A stretch of DNA of 64,000 nucleotides, taken from Alcanivoracaceae bacterium (GTDB lineage: Bacteria > Pseudomonadota > Gammaproteobacteria > Pseudomonadales > Alcanivoracaceae). The notes below the pieces were generated by a model. The model was given only the letters and a program-made list of their open reading frames with translations. It ran no database searches and was not told the DNA's origin. The translations under genes and the position numbers were made by a program. The stretch is from assembly GCA_029212745.1 (NCBI GenBank), contig JARGOL010000006.1, positions 62,001 through 126,000 on the forward strand, written 5' to 3'. This document shows, in pieces, positions 1 to 9,091 of this stretch; position 1 is the stretch's first letter; every line of letters starts with the position of its first letter.

Positions 1-273
1 ATTCACATCCGCCGGCACACGGTGGACGGCTGCTGCCATGTCTCCGTGCGCGATGACGGTCCGGGCATTCCGGACAGCGTGATAGAGAGCATCTTCGAGC
101 CGTTCTTCACGACCAAACCCGCCGGTGAGGGCACCGGCCTGGGCCTGGCCATTTCCCAGGACATCGTCCGCCGCCACGGCGGCACCATCAGCGTATCCAG
201 CATTCCCGGCAAAGGCACCACCTTCTCCATGGTCTTCCCCCTGCAACAGGCACGGTCACATCATGCCGCCTGA
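1..273 (+). CDS. Sensor histidine kinase, C-terminal fragment
   Basis: Only the last 90 residues of this kinase lie in the window; the 5' end is cut by the window edge. The visible part is an HATPase_c ATP-binding domain: the G1 box DDGPGIP, the F box FEPFFTTK and the G2 box GTGLGLAIS are in order and intact, followed by the usual HGG and GKGTTF segments. The dimerisation/phosphoacceptor His and the N box are outside the window, so the sensed signal and subfamily (it resembles NtrB-type kinases) cannot be told. The stop codon overlaps the start of the next gene by 11 nt, so the two are probably translationally coupled. Confidence 0.92.
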   Translation: MHIRRHTVDGCCHVSVRDDGPGIPDSVIESIFEPFFTTKPAGEGTGLGLAISQDIVRRHGGTISVSSIPGKGTTFSMVFPLQQARSHHAA

Positions 274-961
274 GGTACGTTACATATTCCGCTACCGGGA
301 CGGTGCGGAAGAATGTGTGGATATCCATCACGATGCCAGCGGCACGCTGATCGTACCGCCGACCTTCGAGCCGCCGGACTGGACAGCGCTGGAATGCGAG
401 CAGTGCAGCCACTGCCCTTTGAACGCCAGGCAGAATCCGCGCTGCCCGGTGGCGGTCAACATCGCCCTGGTCTGCGCCGACCGGCCGCTGGGCGAGTCAC
501 ACACGCCCGTGTCACTGCGGGTGGTGACGCCGCAACGGGAGTACCGCATCGAGACCACCGTACAACGGGCCATGAGCGCCCTGCTTGGCCTCGCCGGGGC
601 CCTCAGCAGCTGCCCGTACACCCGCCCCCTGCGCGCCATGGCGCTGAGTCACCTGCCGGTGGCCACTGAGCGTGAATCACTGGTACGCATGACGTCATTG
701 CACCTGCTCAGCCAGTACATCCGCCAGCAGCAGGACCCGTCCGTGGCGGTTTCACTGGACGACCTGCCCCAGGTTTACAAGGACCTGGCCACGCTCAATC
801 ACGGCATGGCACGCCGCCTGCGCCACGTGAAAGGCACGGATGCGGCCCTCAACGCCATAGTGCTCCTGGACATCCTGTCCCGCGATATTCGCATTGAGCT
901 GGACCAGGCCGTGCCCCGCCTGGGTGAGTACCTGGGGATGACACCCACCGGGCAGGACTGA
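263..961 (+). CDS. Conserved hypothetical protein with a four-Cys motif
   Basis: A 232-residue soluble protein with no family I can name with confidence. The ATG at 263 is chosen because it overlaps the kinase stop by 11 nt, the usual arrangement of a coupled operon, and because upstream in-frame codons lie inside the kinase gene. The N-terminal third carries cysteines in a C-x2-C-x2-C-x9-C pattern (about residues 45, 48, 51, 61), which could bind zinc or an Fe-S cluster. The rest is predicted mainly alpha-helical, with no signal peptide or membrane segment. The coupling suggests it works with the sensor kinase, but that is inference. Confidence 0.75.
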   Translation: MPPEVRYIFRYRDGAEECVDIHHDASGTLIVPPTFEPPDWTALECEQCSHCPLNARQNPRCPVAVNIALVCADRPLGESHTPVSLRVVTPQREYRIETTVQRAMSALLGLAGALSSCPYTRPLRAMALSHLPVATERESLVRMTSLHLLSQYIRQQQDPSVAVSLDDLPQVYKDLATLNHGMARRLRHVKGTDAALNAIVLLDILSRDIRIELDQAVPRLGEYLGMTPTGQD

Positions 962-1023
962 ACCATGCGCTGGCCGTGCCCCGAAAAGGGGCAGTCACGC
1001 CGGCATGCCAGCGAAGATAATCG

Positions 1024-1051
1024 TTGACTTGCCCCACCAACCGGGTACTCT
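1024..1051 (+). promoter_or_regulatory. Sigma-70-like promoter of the cold-shock gene
   Basis: A TTGACT -35 element and a TACTCT -10 element are separated by 16 nt. Transcription would start near 1058, giving a leader of about 150 nt before the cold-shock ATG. Long structured leaders are typical of cspA-type genes. The remainder of 962-1205 shows no gene. The -10 match is only moderate. Confidence 0.4.
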
Positions 1052-1205
1052 GGGCGGGCTAGAAAGTACAGCTTATCTTTATGTCACACCTGTTCGTTGT
1101 CCGGTTTCCGGTCTCCGTCCTGCAGTCCATAAGTAATGCGAATACTTCCCGGCACAACCGCCATCCTGGGAGGTGGCGCATTCAAATCTTGTAAAGGACA
1201 GATCT

Positions 1206-1412
1206 ATGTCAACCGTAACCGGTACCGTAAAGTGGTTTAACGAATCCAAAGGCTTCGGCTTCATCGAGCAGCAGAACGGCCCTGACGTGTTTGCACACTT
1301 CAGCGCCATCCAGGGCGACGGCTTCCGTACCCTGCACGAAGGCCAGCAGGTGGAATTCACCATCACGCAAGGTCAGAAAGGCCCGCAGGCGAGCAACATC
1401 GTTCCTGTATAA
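1206..1412 (+). CDS. Cold-shock domain protein (CspA family)
   Basis: A 68-residue, single-domain cold-shock protein, the usual length of the family. It folds as an OB barrel that binds single-stranded RNA or DNA and melts mRNA structure in the cytoplasm. RNP1 (KGFGFI) and RNP2 (VFAHF) are both present, as is the WFN near the N terminus. The start at 1206 is preceded by an AAGGA ribosome-binding site; an earlier in-frame codon at 1173 would add residues foreign to the family. The gene stands alone between its own promoter and a strong terminator. Whether it is cold-inducible or constitutive cannot be decided from the coding sequence. Confidence 0.96.
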   Translation: MSTVTGTVKWFNESKGFGFIEQQNGPDVFAHFSAIQGDGFRTLHEGQQVEFTITQGQKGPQASNIVPV

Positions 1413-1446
1413 GCCGTTCTGATCGTCTGCTTTCGGGCAGACAACG

Positions 1447-1475
1447 AAAAAGCCGGGCATTGCCCGGCTTTTTTT
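1447..1475 (+). terminator. Rho-independent terminator after the cold-shock gene
   Basis: A GC-rich 7-bp stem (GCCGGGC / GCCCGGC, 3-nt loop) is flanked by an A run before and a T run after, so it could work in both directions. An almost identical hairpin lies 1.8 kb downstream, after ybiT. Confidence 0.9.
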
Positions 1476-1657
1476 ATGCCTGCGACGCAGCACGGGGCCG
1501 AACCCCTCACCCACCGCGGACACAGGCTGATGTCGTCCGACAGACGTGGCACCCGATCGGCCCACAAAACGATACATCCGCAGGCACAAACGGCTACAAT
1601 GCCGCCCCCTTTTGCGCCCCTCGGCGCACCATGGATCTACTGGAAGTTACCTGTCTC

Positions 1658-3247
1658 ATGATCTCCACCGCCAACATCACCATGCAGTTCGGCCCCAAGC
1701 CGCTGTTCGAGAACGTCTCCGTGAAATTCGGCAAGGGAAACCGCTATGGCCTTATCGGTGCCAACGGCTGCGGCAAGTCCACGTTCATGAAGATCCTCGG
1801 TGGTGAACTCGAGCCCTCCAACGGCCAGGTGATGCTGGAACCCAACGTACGCCTGGGCAAACTGCGCCAGGACCAGTTTGCCTATGAGCAACACAGCGTC
1901 ATCGACACGGTGATCATGGGCCACGCCGAGCTGGCCCGGGTAAAGGCCGAGCGTGACCGCATCTACGGCCTCGCCGAGATGAGCGAGGAAGACGGCATGG
2001 CGGTGGCTGAGCTGGAGATGGAATTCGCCGAGATGGACGGCTACACCGCCGAGGCGCGCGCCGGCGACCTGCTGCTGGGCCTGGGCATTCCGGTGGAGCA
2101 GCACGAGGGGCCCATGAGCGCCATTGCGCCGGGCTGGAAGCTGCGCGTGTTGCTGGCGCAGGCCCTGTTCGCCGACCCGGAGGTGCTGTTGCTGGACGAG
2201 CCCACCAACCACCTCGATATCCACACCATCGGCTGGCTCGAGGACATCCTCACGGCGCGCAACAGCACCATGATCATCATTTCCCACGACCGCCACTTCC
2301 TCAACAGTGTCTGCACCCACATGGCGGACCTGGATTACGGCGAACTGCGCCTGTTCCCGGGCAACTATGACGAGTACATGACTGCCGCCACCCAGGCACG
2401 CGAGCGCCTGCTGGCAGACAACGCCAAGAAGAAAGCGCAGATTGCCGAACTGCAGACCTTCGTCAGCCGCTTCTCGGCCAATGCCTCCAAAGCCAAGCAG
2501 GCCACGTCACGCGCACGCCAGATCGACAAGATCGAACTAGCCGAGGTGAAACCCTCCAGCCGGGTGAGCCCGTATATCCGCTTCGAACAGAACAGGAAGC
2601 TGCATCGCCAGGCGGTGACCCTGGAAAACGTCAGCCACCAGTACGACGACGCGCCCCTGTTCCAGAACGTGTCCATGCAGATCGAGGCCGGTGAGAAAGT
2701 GGCCATCATCGGCCCCAACGGCGTGGGCAAGACCACCCTGCTGCGCTGTCTCGCCAACGACCTGACACCCAGCGGTGGCCATATCAAGTGGGCGGAGGCG
2801 GCCGAGCTGGGTTATTTCGCCCAGGACCACAGTGCCGATTTCCAGGGCAACGACCTGTTGCTGGAATGGATGGGCCAATGGACCTCGGAAGGCGAGCAGA
2901 AAATTCGCGCGGCGCTGGGGCGCATGCTGTTCGGCGGTGACGATATCAAGAAATCCATCAAGGTGCTCTCCGGCGGCGAGCAGGCACGCATGCTGTTTGG
3001 CAAGCTGACGCTGCTCAACCCCAACGTCATGCTGCTGGACGAGCCCACCAACCACCTCGACATGGAATCCATCGAAGCACTGAACCTGGCGCTTGAGCAT
3101 TATCCGGGCACGCTGGTGTTCGTCTCTCATGACCGCCAGTTTGTGTCGTCGCTGGCCACCCGGATCGTGGAACTGGGCCCTGAGGGCGTCACCGATTATC
3201 ACGGCAGCTACGAGGAATACCTGCGCAGCCTCGGCGTGGCCCATTGA
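1658..3247 (+). CDS. ybiT: ABC-F family ATPase YbiT
   Basis: A 529-residue ABC-F protein, matching the roughly 530 residues of E. coli YbiT and closely similar along its whole length. ABC-F proteins have two nucleotide-binding domains and no membrane domain; they act on the ribosome, probably at stalled or slow translation. NBD1 has Walker [10 protein letters not shown] (residues 34-42) and Walker B VLLLDEP. NBD2 has GPNGVGKTT (about 351) and the signature LSGGEQ. The first signature is degenerate (APGWKLR), as in the E. coli protein. A charged linker lies between the domains. The ATG at 1658 is chosen by homology; a longer reading frame upstream runs through the terminator region and is unlikely. 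Confidence 0.96.
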   Translation: MISTANITMQFGPKPLFENVSVKFGKGNRYGLIGANGCGKSTFMKILGGELEPSNGQVMLEPNVRLGKLRQDQFAYEQHSVIDTVIMGHAELARVKAERDRIYGLAEMSEEDGMAVAELEMEFAEMDGYTAEARAGDLLLGLGIPVEQHEGPMSAIAPGWKLRVLLAQALFADPEVLLLDEPTNHLDIHTIGWLEDILTARNSTMIIISHDRHFLNSVCTHMADLDYGELRLFPGNYDEYMTAATQARERLLADNAKKKAQIAELQTFVSRFSANASKAKQATSRARQIDKIELAEVKPSSRVSPYIRFEQNRKLHRQAVTLENVSHQYDDAPLFQNVSMQIEAGEKVAIIGPNGVGKTTLLRCLANDLTPSGGHIKWAEAAELGYFAQDHSADFQGNDLLLEWMGQWTSEGEQKIRAALGRMLFGGDDIKKSIKVLSGGEQARMLFGKLTLLNPNVMLLDEPTNHLDMESIEALNLALEHYPGTLVFVSHDRQFVSSLATRIVELGPEGVTDYHGSYEEYLRSLGVAH

Positions 3248-3283
3248 CCTTGGTGGACGGTTTTTTGCCGGCACCACGCACAT

Positions 3284-3313
3284 AAAAAAACCGGGCATTG
3301 CCCGGCTTCTTTA
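3284..3313. terminator. Bidirectional terminator between ybiT and the aldehyde dehydrogenase gene
   Basis: A CCGGGC / GCCCGG stem with an ATT loop lies between an A7 run and a T-rich tract, placed between convergent genes. It shares an 18-nt core with the hairpin at 1447-1475. Confidence 0.85.
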
Positions 3314-3331
3314 TGTTTGCCCACAGAGGGC

Positions 3332-4741
3332 TTACTTGATCGTCCGCTTCATGATCTTCACCCGGTCATTGTACGGCGGATAGCGCAACTTGATGTCCAG
3401 CCGCGTGGTCGCCTTGAGGATGCTGCGCTTGTGCGAGAACACATCGAACGAGTTCTTGCCATGATACGCGCCCATGCCGCTCTCACCGACACCGCCAAAA
3501 GGCAGATGCGGGTTGGCCACGTGCATGACGGTGTTATTGATACAACCGCCCCCGAACTGGACATTGTCCAGAACCTCGCGCTCCACAGCCTCACTTTCGG
3601 TAAACAGGTACAGGGCCAGCGGGTGATCCGGCAGCTGCCGGGTCATTTCGAACAGCTCCGGCAATGAACGGTAGGTCAGCATTGGCAACAACGGGCCGAA
3701 GATCTCCTCCTGCATGATGGCATCGTCCATGCGCACATCCTTGAGCAGGGTCGGCGCGATGTAGCGCTGCGCGGCGTCGGTCTCGCCACCGGCCAGCACC
3801 TTGGCCTTGTCAATCAGTCCGGCTACCCGCTTGAAGTGCTTGTCGTTGATAAGACGGCCGAAATCACGGTTACTCTTCACATCGTTCCCGTAGAACGCCT
3901 TCAGCGTGTCCGCCATTTCCTTCTCGAAGGCCTCCTTGATGCTGGCGTGCACATAGATGTGATCCGGGGCGATGCAGGTCTGGCCGGCATTGAGCATCTT
4001 GCCGGCGAGAATACGACGCGCCGCCACCGTCAGGTTGGCGTCCTTGTGCACGATGGTGGGGCTCTTGCCACCCAGCTCCAGGGTCACCGGGGTCAGGTGC
4101 TTTGCGGCCGCCGCCATGATGATGCGCCCGACCCGCGGGCTGCCGGTGAAGAACACATGGTCGAACTTTTCTTCCAGCAGCGCATTGGTGACATCACTGC
4201 TGCCCTTGAACACATGCACATGGTCTTCGTGGAAGCACTTGTGCAGGATCGTCTCCATGACATCAGCGACAGTGGGGTTCAGGGACGATGGTTTGACGAT
4301 GGCGGTATTGCCGGCGGCAATGGCGCCCACAAGGGGCTGTACTGCCAGCAGGAACGGATAGTTGTACGGCCCAATAATGAAATTCACGCCCAGGGGCACG
4401 GACTCGATGCGCGAGCGACCCGGTTGTGCCCACAGGCTCGTGGCCACCTTCTCCGGCTTCATCCAGGCTTTCAGGTGCTTGATGGTGTGCTTGAGCTCAT
4501 CCACCAGTGTGCTGATCTCGATATAGGCCTCGAATTCCGGACGACCGATATCGGTATACAGGGCATCCACGAGATCCTGCTGGTGATCGAGAATGGCCTT
4601 GTGGAGCTTCTTCAGTGCCTGAACGCGAAACCCGTAGCTGCGTGTGGCGCCGGACTGGAAGAACGCCCGCTGCCGTGCCACGGCCTGTGTTGCCCACTCC
4701 TGACGCGCCGATACGGCATCCGATTCCAGTGCTGCGCCCAT
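3332..4741 (-). CDS. Class-3-type aldehyde dehydrogenase (fatty or aromatic aldehyde)
   Basis: A 469-residue NAD(P)-dependent aldehyde dehydrogenase of the ALDH3 / coniferyl-aldehyde-dehydrogenase group, which oxidises medium to long-chain aliphatic or aromatic aldehydes to acids. The N-terminal NAD fold has the GPYNYPF segment (about 125-130). The catalytic Glu is E222 in LELGGKSP and the nucleophile is C256 in NAGQTC. The C-terminal PFGGVGESG is intact. The start at 4741 has a GGAGG-type ribosome-binding site at ideal spacing; the reading frame extends upstream without one. In a hydrocarbon degrader it may act after alcohol oxidation in alkane breakdown, but there is no alkane hydroxylase nearby. 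Confidence 0.93.
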   Translation of the reverse strand: MGAALESDAVSARQEWATQAVARQRAFFQSGATRSYGFRVQALKKLHKAILDHQQDLVDALYTDIGRPEFEAYIEISTLVDELKHTIKHLKAWMKPEKVATSLWAQPGRSRIESVPLGVNFIIGPYNYPFLLAVQPLVGAIAAGNTAIVKPSSLNPTVADVMETILHKCFHEDHVHVFKGSSDVTNALLEEKFDHVFFTGSPRVGRIIMAAAAKHLTPVTLELGGKSPTIVHKDANLTVAARRILAGKMLNAGQTCIAPDHIYVHASIKEAFEKEMADTLKAFYGNDVKSNRDFGRLINDKHFKRVAGLIDKAKVLAGGETDAAQRYIAPTLLKDVRMDDAIMQEEIFGPLLPMLTYRSLPELFEMTRQLPDHPLALYLFTESEAVEREVLDNVQFGGGCINNTVMHVANPHLPFGGVGESGMGAYHGKNSFDVFSHKRSILKATTRLDIKLRYPPYNDRVKIMKRTIK

Positions 4742-4904
4742 GATGACCTCCGTCGAGAACAATTGCTGTGTTGACCAGGGGGTCATTCTTCCATGGGTGG
4801 GCGCTGTTTGCTTGACCGAATCCCGCCCGGCACTGGCGTATCCGGTCAGTTTGAATACATTCGCCTGGCCGGCGTATACCCGCGCTGGCGCAGCAGTACC
4901 CGCC

Positions 4905-5348
4905 TCAGTCCTCGGCCAGGCGGCGCAACTCCAGCACCAGCTGCCAGATCTGCTCGTCACTCAGTGCCGGATGAGCCGGCATTTCGGTGCCTGGTGAGCC
5001 AAACTTGATGATCCAGAAAAGCTGCCCGTCCGGGGTGCCATTGATGGTGGCCTCGCAGGTGAAGTTGCGCGGCGGCGGGTCAAAATAACCACTCAGGGGG
5101 CCGGCACCATCGCCCTTCTTGCCATGGCAGCCGGCGCAATTGACGCTGTCGATGGCGTCGCCCCGATAGATCTTGCGGCCGGCGCGACGGTTGCCCCAGC
5201 TGTTTTCCAGCGGGTTCTGTCGCTGGTAATACGCCGGCGGTGCCTGATCCGTGAACCGCGGCTGCGGACACTGCGGCTCCACGGGCGCCGCCACCAGGGT
5301 ATTCGCCGCAAGGAGTGTCGCACCAGCCAGCCAACGCGTCGCCATCAT
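4905..5348 (-). CDS. Periplasmic monohaem cytochrome c
   Basis: A 147-residue exported c-type cytochrome. A signal peptide covers about residues 1-21, ending in LVAA. One haem site, CAGCH at 71-75, is followed by GKKGDGAGP, typical of class I cytochromes. M123 in GTEMPAH is the likely distal ligand. The start at 5348 has a GGAGAG ribosome-binding site 6 nt upstream. It would carry electrons in the periplasm; its partner is not evident. The 163 nt between it and the aldehyde dehydrogenase gene on the same strand make co-transcription uncertain. Confidence 0.9.
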   Translation of the reverse strand: MMATRWLAGATLLAANTLVAAPVEPQCPQPRFTDQAPPAYYQRQNPLENSWGNRRAGRKIYRGDAIDSVNCAGCHGKKGDGAGPLSGYFDPPPRNFTCEATINGTPDGQLFWIIKFGSPGTEMPAHPALSDEQIWQLVLELRRLAED

Positions 5349-5415
5349 GTCTCTCTCCGACGTCTGATCATGGTGGCAGGCTAGGCCGAACCCCGGCCTG
5401 CCACCTTGACGCAGG

Positions 5416-6045
5416 TCAGCCCAGCAGGCGCTTGTTCAGTGTGTAGGTGACGGTGATGGCGGCCTTGTCGAGCACATGCCCTTGCATCGCCGCGAGCACG
5501 TTGGCACCGGTGAGTTCGCCGTCCACCGGCAATGTCTCCACATCCAGTGCATACACGGTAAACACATAATGGTGCAGGATGCTGTCGTTCCAGGGCGGGC
5601 ATGGACCGTCATAGCCGTAATACTGCCCTTCCATGTCGGCGTCCCCGGCGAACCAGCCGGTGTAATCATTCAGGCCGTGGCGCATGCCATTGCCGGCGTC
5701 CGGCCCGGCCTTGCCACGGGGGGTGATGCCATCACAGTGGCTGCCCGCCGCAATCTCGGTGGTATCTGCACTGATGTCGAACAGCAGCCAGTGATAGAAA
5801 TCCACCCGCGGCAGGGATTCCGGCACTTCGCGATCAAGCTGGTTGACGTCATCGCCGGCACTGGGCACATCCGGGTCGTGACAGACGATGGCGAATGAAC
5901 GCGTTCCCGCCGGTGCATCCTGCCATGCCAGATGCGGGTTGCGGTTGTCGCTCAGTGCCACCGGATTGTCATCACCGGGCACGGCGAACGCACAGACTGC
6001 CGGGCATGGCTGCCCATCCACCAGGTCATTGCTGGTCAGCTTCAT
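5416..6045 (-). CDS. YbhB/YbcL family PEBP (Raf kinase inhibitor-like) protein
   Basis: A 209-residue phosphatidylethanolamine-binding-protein fold. Family motifs are visible: DPDVPS in the anion pocket, the GPCPPWND loop, and HHYVFTVYALD near the C terminus. Members are cytoplasmic or periplasmic; no signal peptide is seen here. Bacterial members have no settled function. The start at 6045 has a near-perfect AGGAGG ribosome-binding site 5 nt upstream. It is divergent from the pirin gene across 145 nt. Confidence 0.9.
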   Translation of the reverse strand: MKLTSNDLVDGQPCPAVCAFAVPGDDNPVALSDNRNPHLAWQDAPAGTRSFAIVCHDPDVPSAGDDVNQLDREVPESLPRVDFYHWLLFDISADTTEIAAGSHCDGITPRGKAGPDAGNGMRHGLNDYTGWFAGDADMEGQYYGYDGPCPPWNDSILHHYVFTVYALDVETLPVDGELTGANVLAAMQGHVLDKAAITVTYTLNKRLLG

Positions 6046-6190
6046 CAGGACCTCCTTGGCCGTGTTTGAAAAGAACCTTGTTGCTTCACACTACCGACTA
6101 ATTCACTGCTGCTGAACCCTTGATCGGCAATGCTTGTTAAATACACCACCGTCGGGTGACGATGGAAACAGCACAGAAACGGAGCGCCAC

Positions 6191-6880
6191 ATGCAGATGG
6201 TCTACAAACGCGACCTGGACCTGGGCGGTTTTGGCGGCCTGCGCGAGCGCCACTACGTCATGGACCGGCGAGAATTCGGCGACTTTCGCAGTGACGGCGC
6301 CGTGGACGGGGTTGGCCGCCTGCTGTATCTCGCCGATGCCTTTTTCCGACCCGGCGGCCACACCGGCATGCATGCCCACCAGGGCGTCGATATCGTCACC
6401 GTGCTGGTGCGCGGCGAGCTGACCCACCAGGGCAGCATTGGCGATGGCTACCACCTGAGCGCTGGCGACGTGCAAATCCAGCGCGCGGGCCGCAACGGCT
6501 TCCAGCACGACGAAATCAACCCGAGCACCGACTTCAATCACCTTGTCCAGCTATGGCTGGCACCGGAAGACAGCGAGACGCAGGCCCACTACCAGGTGAT
6601 TACCCCGTCGCCCGGACAGGCCACCACCGTGTATGGCGATGCGCACAGCCCGCTGGACGGACACACCTGTGTGGCGGTGGCGCCACTCAAGCGCGGCCAG
6701 CAACTGCACTGGCAGGGAGACACCCAGATCTACCTGGCCAGCGGCCAGCTATGGCTCAACGACGGCGATGCCACCGAAACCATCGAACGGGAAACGCTGG
6801 TGCGCCTGGACAACCCGCACCTGACGGCCACACGTGACTGCCTGGCGATCCTGGTGAGTGCCCCTAGCCGCCCGGGCTGA
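6191..6880 (+). CDS. Pirin family protein (YhaK-like bicupin)
   Basis: A 229-residue bicupin of the pirin/YhaK class. The N-terminal cupin has GMHAHQGVDIVT, giving a His-x-His metal site, and a later ExH-like segment. The C-terminal cupin is metal-poor, as in YhaK. Pirins bind iron and have been linked to redox sensing or quercetinase activity; the substrate is unknown here. The ATG at 6191 matches the family N terminus. Its 3' end overlaps the convergent wax ester synthase gene by 17 nt, so no terminator can separate them. Confidence 0.9.
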   Translation: MQMVYKRDLDLGGFGGLRERHYVMDRREFGDFRSDGAVDGVGRLLYLADAFFRPGGHTGMHAHQGVDIVTVLVRGELTHQGSIGDGYHLSAGDVQIQRAGRNGFQHDEINPSTDFNHLVQLWLAPEDSETQAHYQVITPSPGQATTVYGDAHSPLDGHTCVAVAPLKRGQQLHWQGDTQIYLASGQLWLNDGDATETIERETLVRLDNPHLTATRDCLAILVSAPSRPG

Positions 6881-8267
6881 GCTGCTCGCCACAGGCATCC
6901 CGCAGGGCCTGGAACGCGCTGCCGTAGAGTGCGGCCAGCTCGGCGGGCACCGGCACCAGGGCCTGGTCGGCGATGACACCGAATTGCACCGTGCCGGCGT
7001 AGCTGAGGATACTCAGCCCCACGCCCACCTCGCCCGACTGCGGCACCCACACCAGCGGCTGCAGGACCCGCGCACCGGCCAGGTAAAGCGGCTGTGGCGG
7101 CCCCGGCACATTGGTCATGACCAGCGAGGCTTTCTTGCTGAGGATGTCCAGGGCGGTGCGCTCCAGCACTTCCGGCCCGCGCCCCAGCGCCGACAGCATG
7201 CCGTAGAACACCAGCGGCTGGGCGGACACCTTGAGTGCCTGCATCTGCCGCTGGACGGCCCGGAAACGGCCATGGTGATCGCCTTCGTGCACCGGCAGGC
7301 CGACGATGACCAGGCCAAACTGGTTGCCCAGGGATTCGATCGGCCGGTCCAGGGGCCGCAGGTTGAACGGCACGGCCACATGCACGGCGTCGCTGGTGGA
7401 TTCGCCCCGCCCGTCCAGGTAATCCCGCAGGGCGCTGGCCGCCACCGTCAGCAGCACATCGTTGACGGTGCCGCCCATGGCATGGGCCAGCGCCTTGACC
7501 TCGGCCAGGTCCAGCGGCTCGGCCCAGGCCACCTGCTTGCGCCCGGACAACCTGCCCTTCAGGGCCGTATGCGGGTCACCGGGCATCAGCCCGATGCCCA
7601 CCAGCTCCTTGCCCATGGCCACCACCCGCTCGGCCATCTCGCGGCCGTGCTCGGGGTGGCGGGCCACATCCAGCGCGGTCTCGAACAGTTCGTGGCCGAT
7701 ATCCGTGGCCCGTCGCACCAGCACCTGGGCGGGGTGCCAGATGCGCTCCAGCAGACTGTCCTGATGCGCTGCCGGCGGCGCCGGCGCGTGCGCGGGTGCT
7801 GGGTCCGCCGCATCGTCCGCCAACGACAGCAGCACGCGTACCAGCGCCAGGCCGTCAGCGATGCAGTGATGAATGCGCACGATAATGGCAGCGCCACCGC
7901 GGTACTGCTCAATCACATGCATGGTCCAGAGCGGATGGCGATGATCCAGTGGCGTACTGGCCAGATCACTGGCAAACGCCTGCAGCGCCGGCTCGTCCGC
8001 GGCGCCCGGCAGGCCCACATAGTGCAGATGGTTATCCAGGTGGAAATGGCCGTCATCCTGCCACCAGGCCTTGTCGCCCTGTTCCACCACGCGCTGCGAG
8101 AAGCGGTCATAGGCCAGCAGGCGCGTGCGGATGATGTCCGCCAGCCGGTCGCGATCCGGCGCCTTCTCCAGCACCAGCACCGCACAGATCATCATCAGGT
8201 TGTCGTCATGGTCCATGCGCAACCAGGCATGGTCCACCGACGACATCAGCTCTCCGGGCTCCGCCAT
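6864..8267 (-). CDS. Wax ester synthase / acyl-CoA:diacylglycerol acyltransferase (WS/DGAT)
   Basis: A 467-residue bifunctional acyltransferase that joins acyl-CoA to fatty alcohols or diacylglycerol, making the neutral lipid inclusions characteristic of Alcanivorax and Marinobacter. The catalytic HHxxxDG motif is intact as HHCIADG (H133, H134, D138, G139). The N-terminal half is the condensation-type acyltransferase fold and the C-terminal half contains the conserved TNVPGPP and FGVIAD segments. The start at 8267 has a GGGGA ribosome-binding site. A Pro/Ala-rich stretch (about 155-170) links the halves. It sits apart from other lipid genes, convergent with pirin. Paralogues elsewhere in the genome are likely. 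Confidence 0.94.
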   Translation of the reverse strand: MAEPGELMSSVDHAWLRMDHDDNLMMICAVLVLEKAPDRDRLADIIRTRLLAYDRFSQRVVEQGDKAWWQDDGHFHLDNHLHYVGLPGAADEPALQAFASDLASTPLDHRHPLWTMHVIEQYRGGAAIIVRIHHCIADGLALVRVLLSLADDAADPAPAHAPAPPAAHQDSLLERIWHPAQVLVRRATDIGHELFETALDVARHPEHGREMAERVVAMGKELVGIGLMPGDPHTALKGRLSGRKQVAWAEPLDLAEVKALAHAMGGTVNDVLLTVAASALRDYLDGRGESTSDAVHVAVPFNLRPLDRPIESLGNQFGLVIVGLPVHEGDHHGRFRAVQRQMQALKVSAQPLVFYGMLSALGRGPEVLERTALDILSKKASLVMTNVPGPPQPLYLAGARVLQPLVWVPQSGEVGVGLSILSYAGTVQFGVIADQALVPVPAELAALYGSAFQALRDACGEQLSPGG

Positions 8268-8345
8268 GACATTCCCCTGTCGCGCCGTGAATACCTAACG
8301 TTACGCCCCTTCGCCCGGGCCACATTGACGCGGGTCAATCCCGCC

Positions 8346-8870
8346 CTATAGCGGTTTGACCACCGCCAGGAAGATGATCAGGGGAATGAACACCACCACC
8401 AGGGGTGTGGAGATGCGGAAAAAAAGCCAGTGCCAGCGCATCAGCCGTTCGTAGCGCTGCGCGTCACCCGCTTCCCGCCATTGCCGTTTGCTGCCACCGA
8501 AATGGGATATCCAGTAGTCGAAAATCTCGATCGGCACGAACACCAGCCCCACCAGCGCCAGCTTCACCAGCAGCCACCCACTGGCCAGCGTCCAGCCGCC
8601 CAGCCAGAACAGCACCAGCCCGGAGGCCAGCAGCACGGGAAAGGCAATGTGCTCCATCCAGGCGCCACGGTCGAACTGCTCCATGACCCAGTCCCGACGC
8701 GCCTTCCTGGCCGGGTCAGCGGGGTCGCGTTGCCAGCCGAGCCAGGCACTCCTGACGTACCAGGTGTAGGCCACCGCCGTGCTGAAACTCCAGATCATCA
8801 CTGCCAGCAGGTGGACAAACTTGATGTGCTGGTACCAGGGCATGAGCCCCTCGCGCCACAGGTCGAGCAT
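8346..8870 (-). CDS. Integral membrane protein, DUF2269/CopD-like
   Basis: A 174-residue membrane protein with four or so hydrophobic segments. The first begins HIKFVHLLAVMIW, whose His and Trp in a helix recall CopD/DUF2269-like haem- or copper-associated membrane proteins. The last segment (VVVFIPLIIFLAVV) is at the C terminus. The ATG at 8870 has an AAGGGAA ribosome-binding site; a longer form from 8906 lacks one. The function is unknown. It is probably transcribed alone, with an AT-rich promoter region upstream. Confidence 0.8.
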   Translation of the reverse strand: MLDLWREGLMPWYQHIKFVHLLAVMIWSFSTAVAYTWYVRSAWLGWQRDPADPARKARRDWVMEQFDRGAWMEHIAFPVLLASGLVLFWLGGWTLASGWLLVKLALVGLVFVPIEIFDYWISHFGGSKRQWREAGDAQRYERLMRWHWLFFRISTPLVVVFIPLIIFLAVVKPL

Positions 8871-8994
8871 GAACGTTCCCTTGCAGTCCGCAATTTTTGC
8901 ATACAATAAGACGGCAAGCGGAAGCGTGTCGAGCCCCGGAGAGGTGACAATTTACCTGATGAAAAACCCCTAACTATATGACCTTATTGATTAA

Positions 8995-9009
8995 TGATAT
9001 GAAATATCA
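8995..9009. promoter_or_regulatory. Perfect inverted repeat in an AT-rich intergenic region
   Basis: TGATAT-GAA-ATATCA lies within an AT-rich stretch (about 8945-9010) that contrasts with the GC-rich surroundings. It is 125 nt upstream of the membrane-protein start at 8870 and downstream of the amidase, so it may be an operator or promoter element for the former. The rest of 8871-9091 holds no gene. Confidence 0.3.
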
Positions 9010-9091
9010 CGCCCTGCCGAAGATGGGAGTGTCAGGATTATCCAGAAAATGAATACATTCCTCCCCCCTCTCCCCGGCATCAACCGCCCAC

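Noticed and set aside
6858-8351. A 497-residue plus-strand frame opposite the wax ester synthase gene
   Set aside because: It is rich in His, Gln and Arg, a typical antisense artefact, while the opposite strand has HHxxxDG and family segments.
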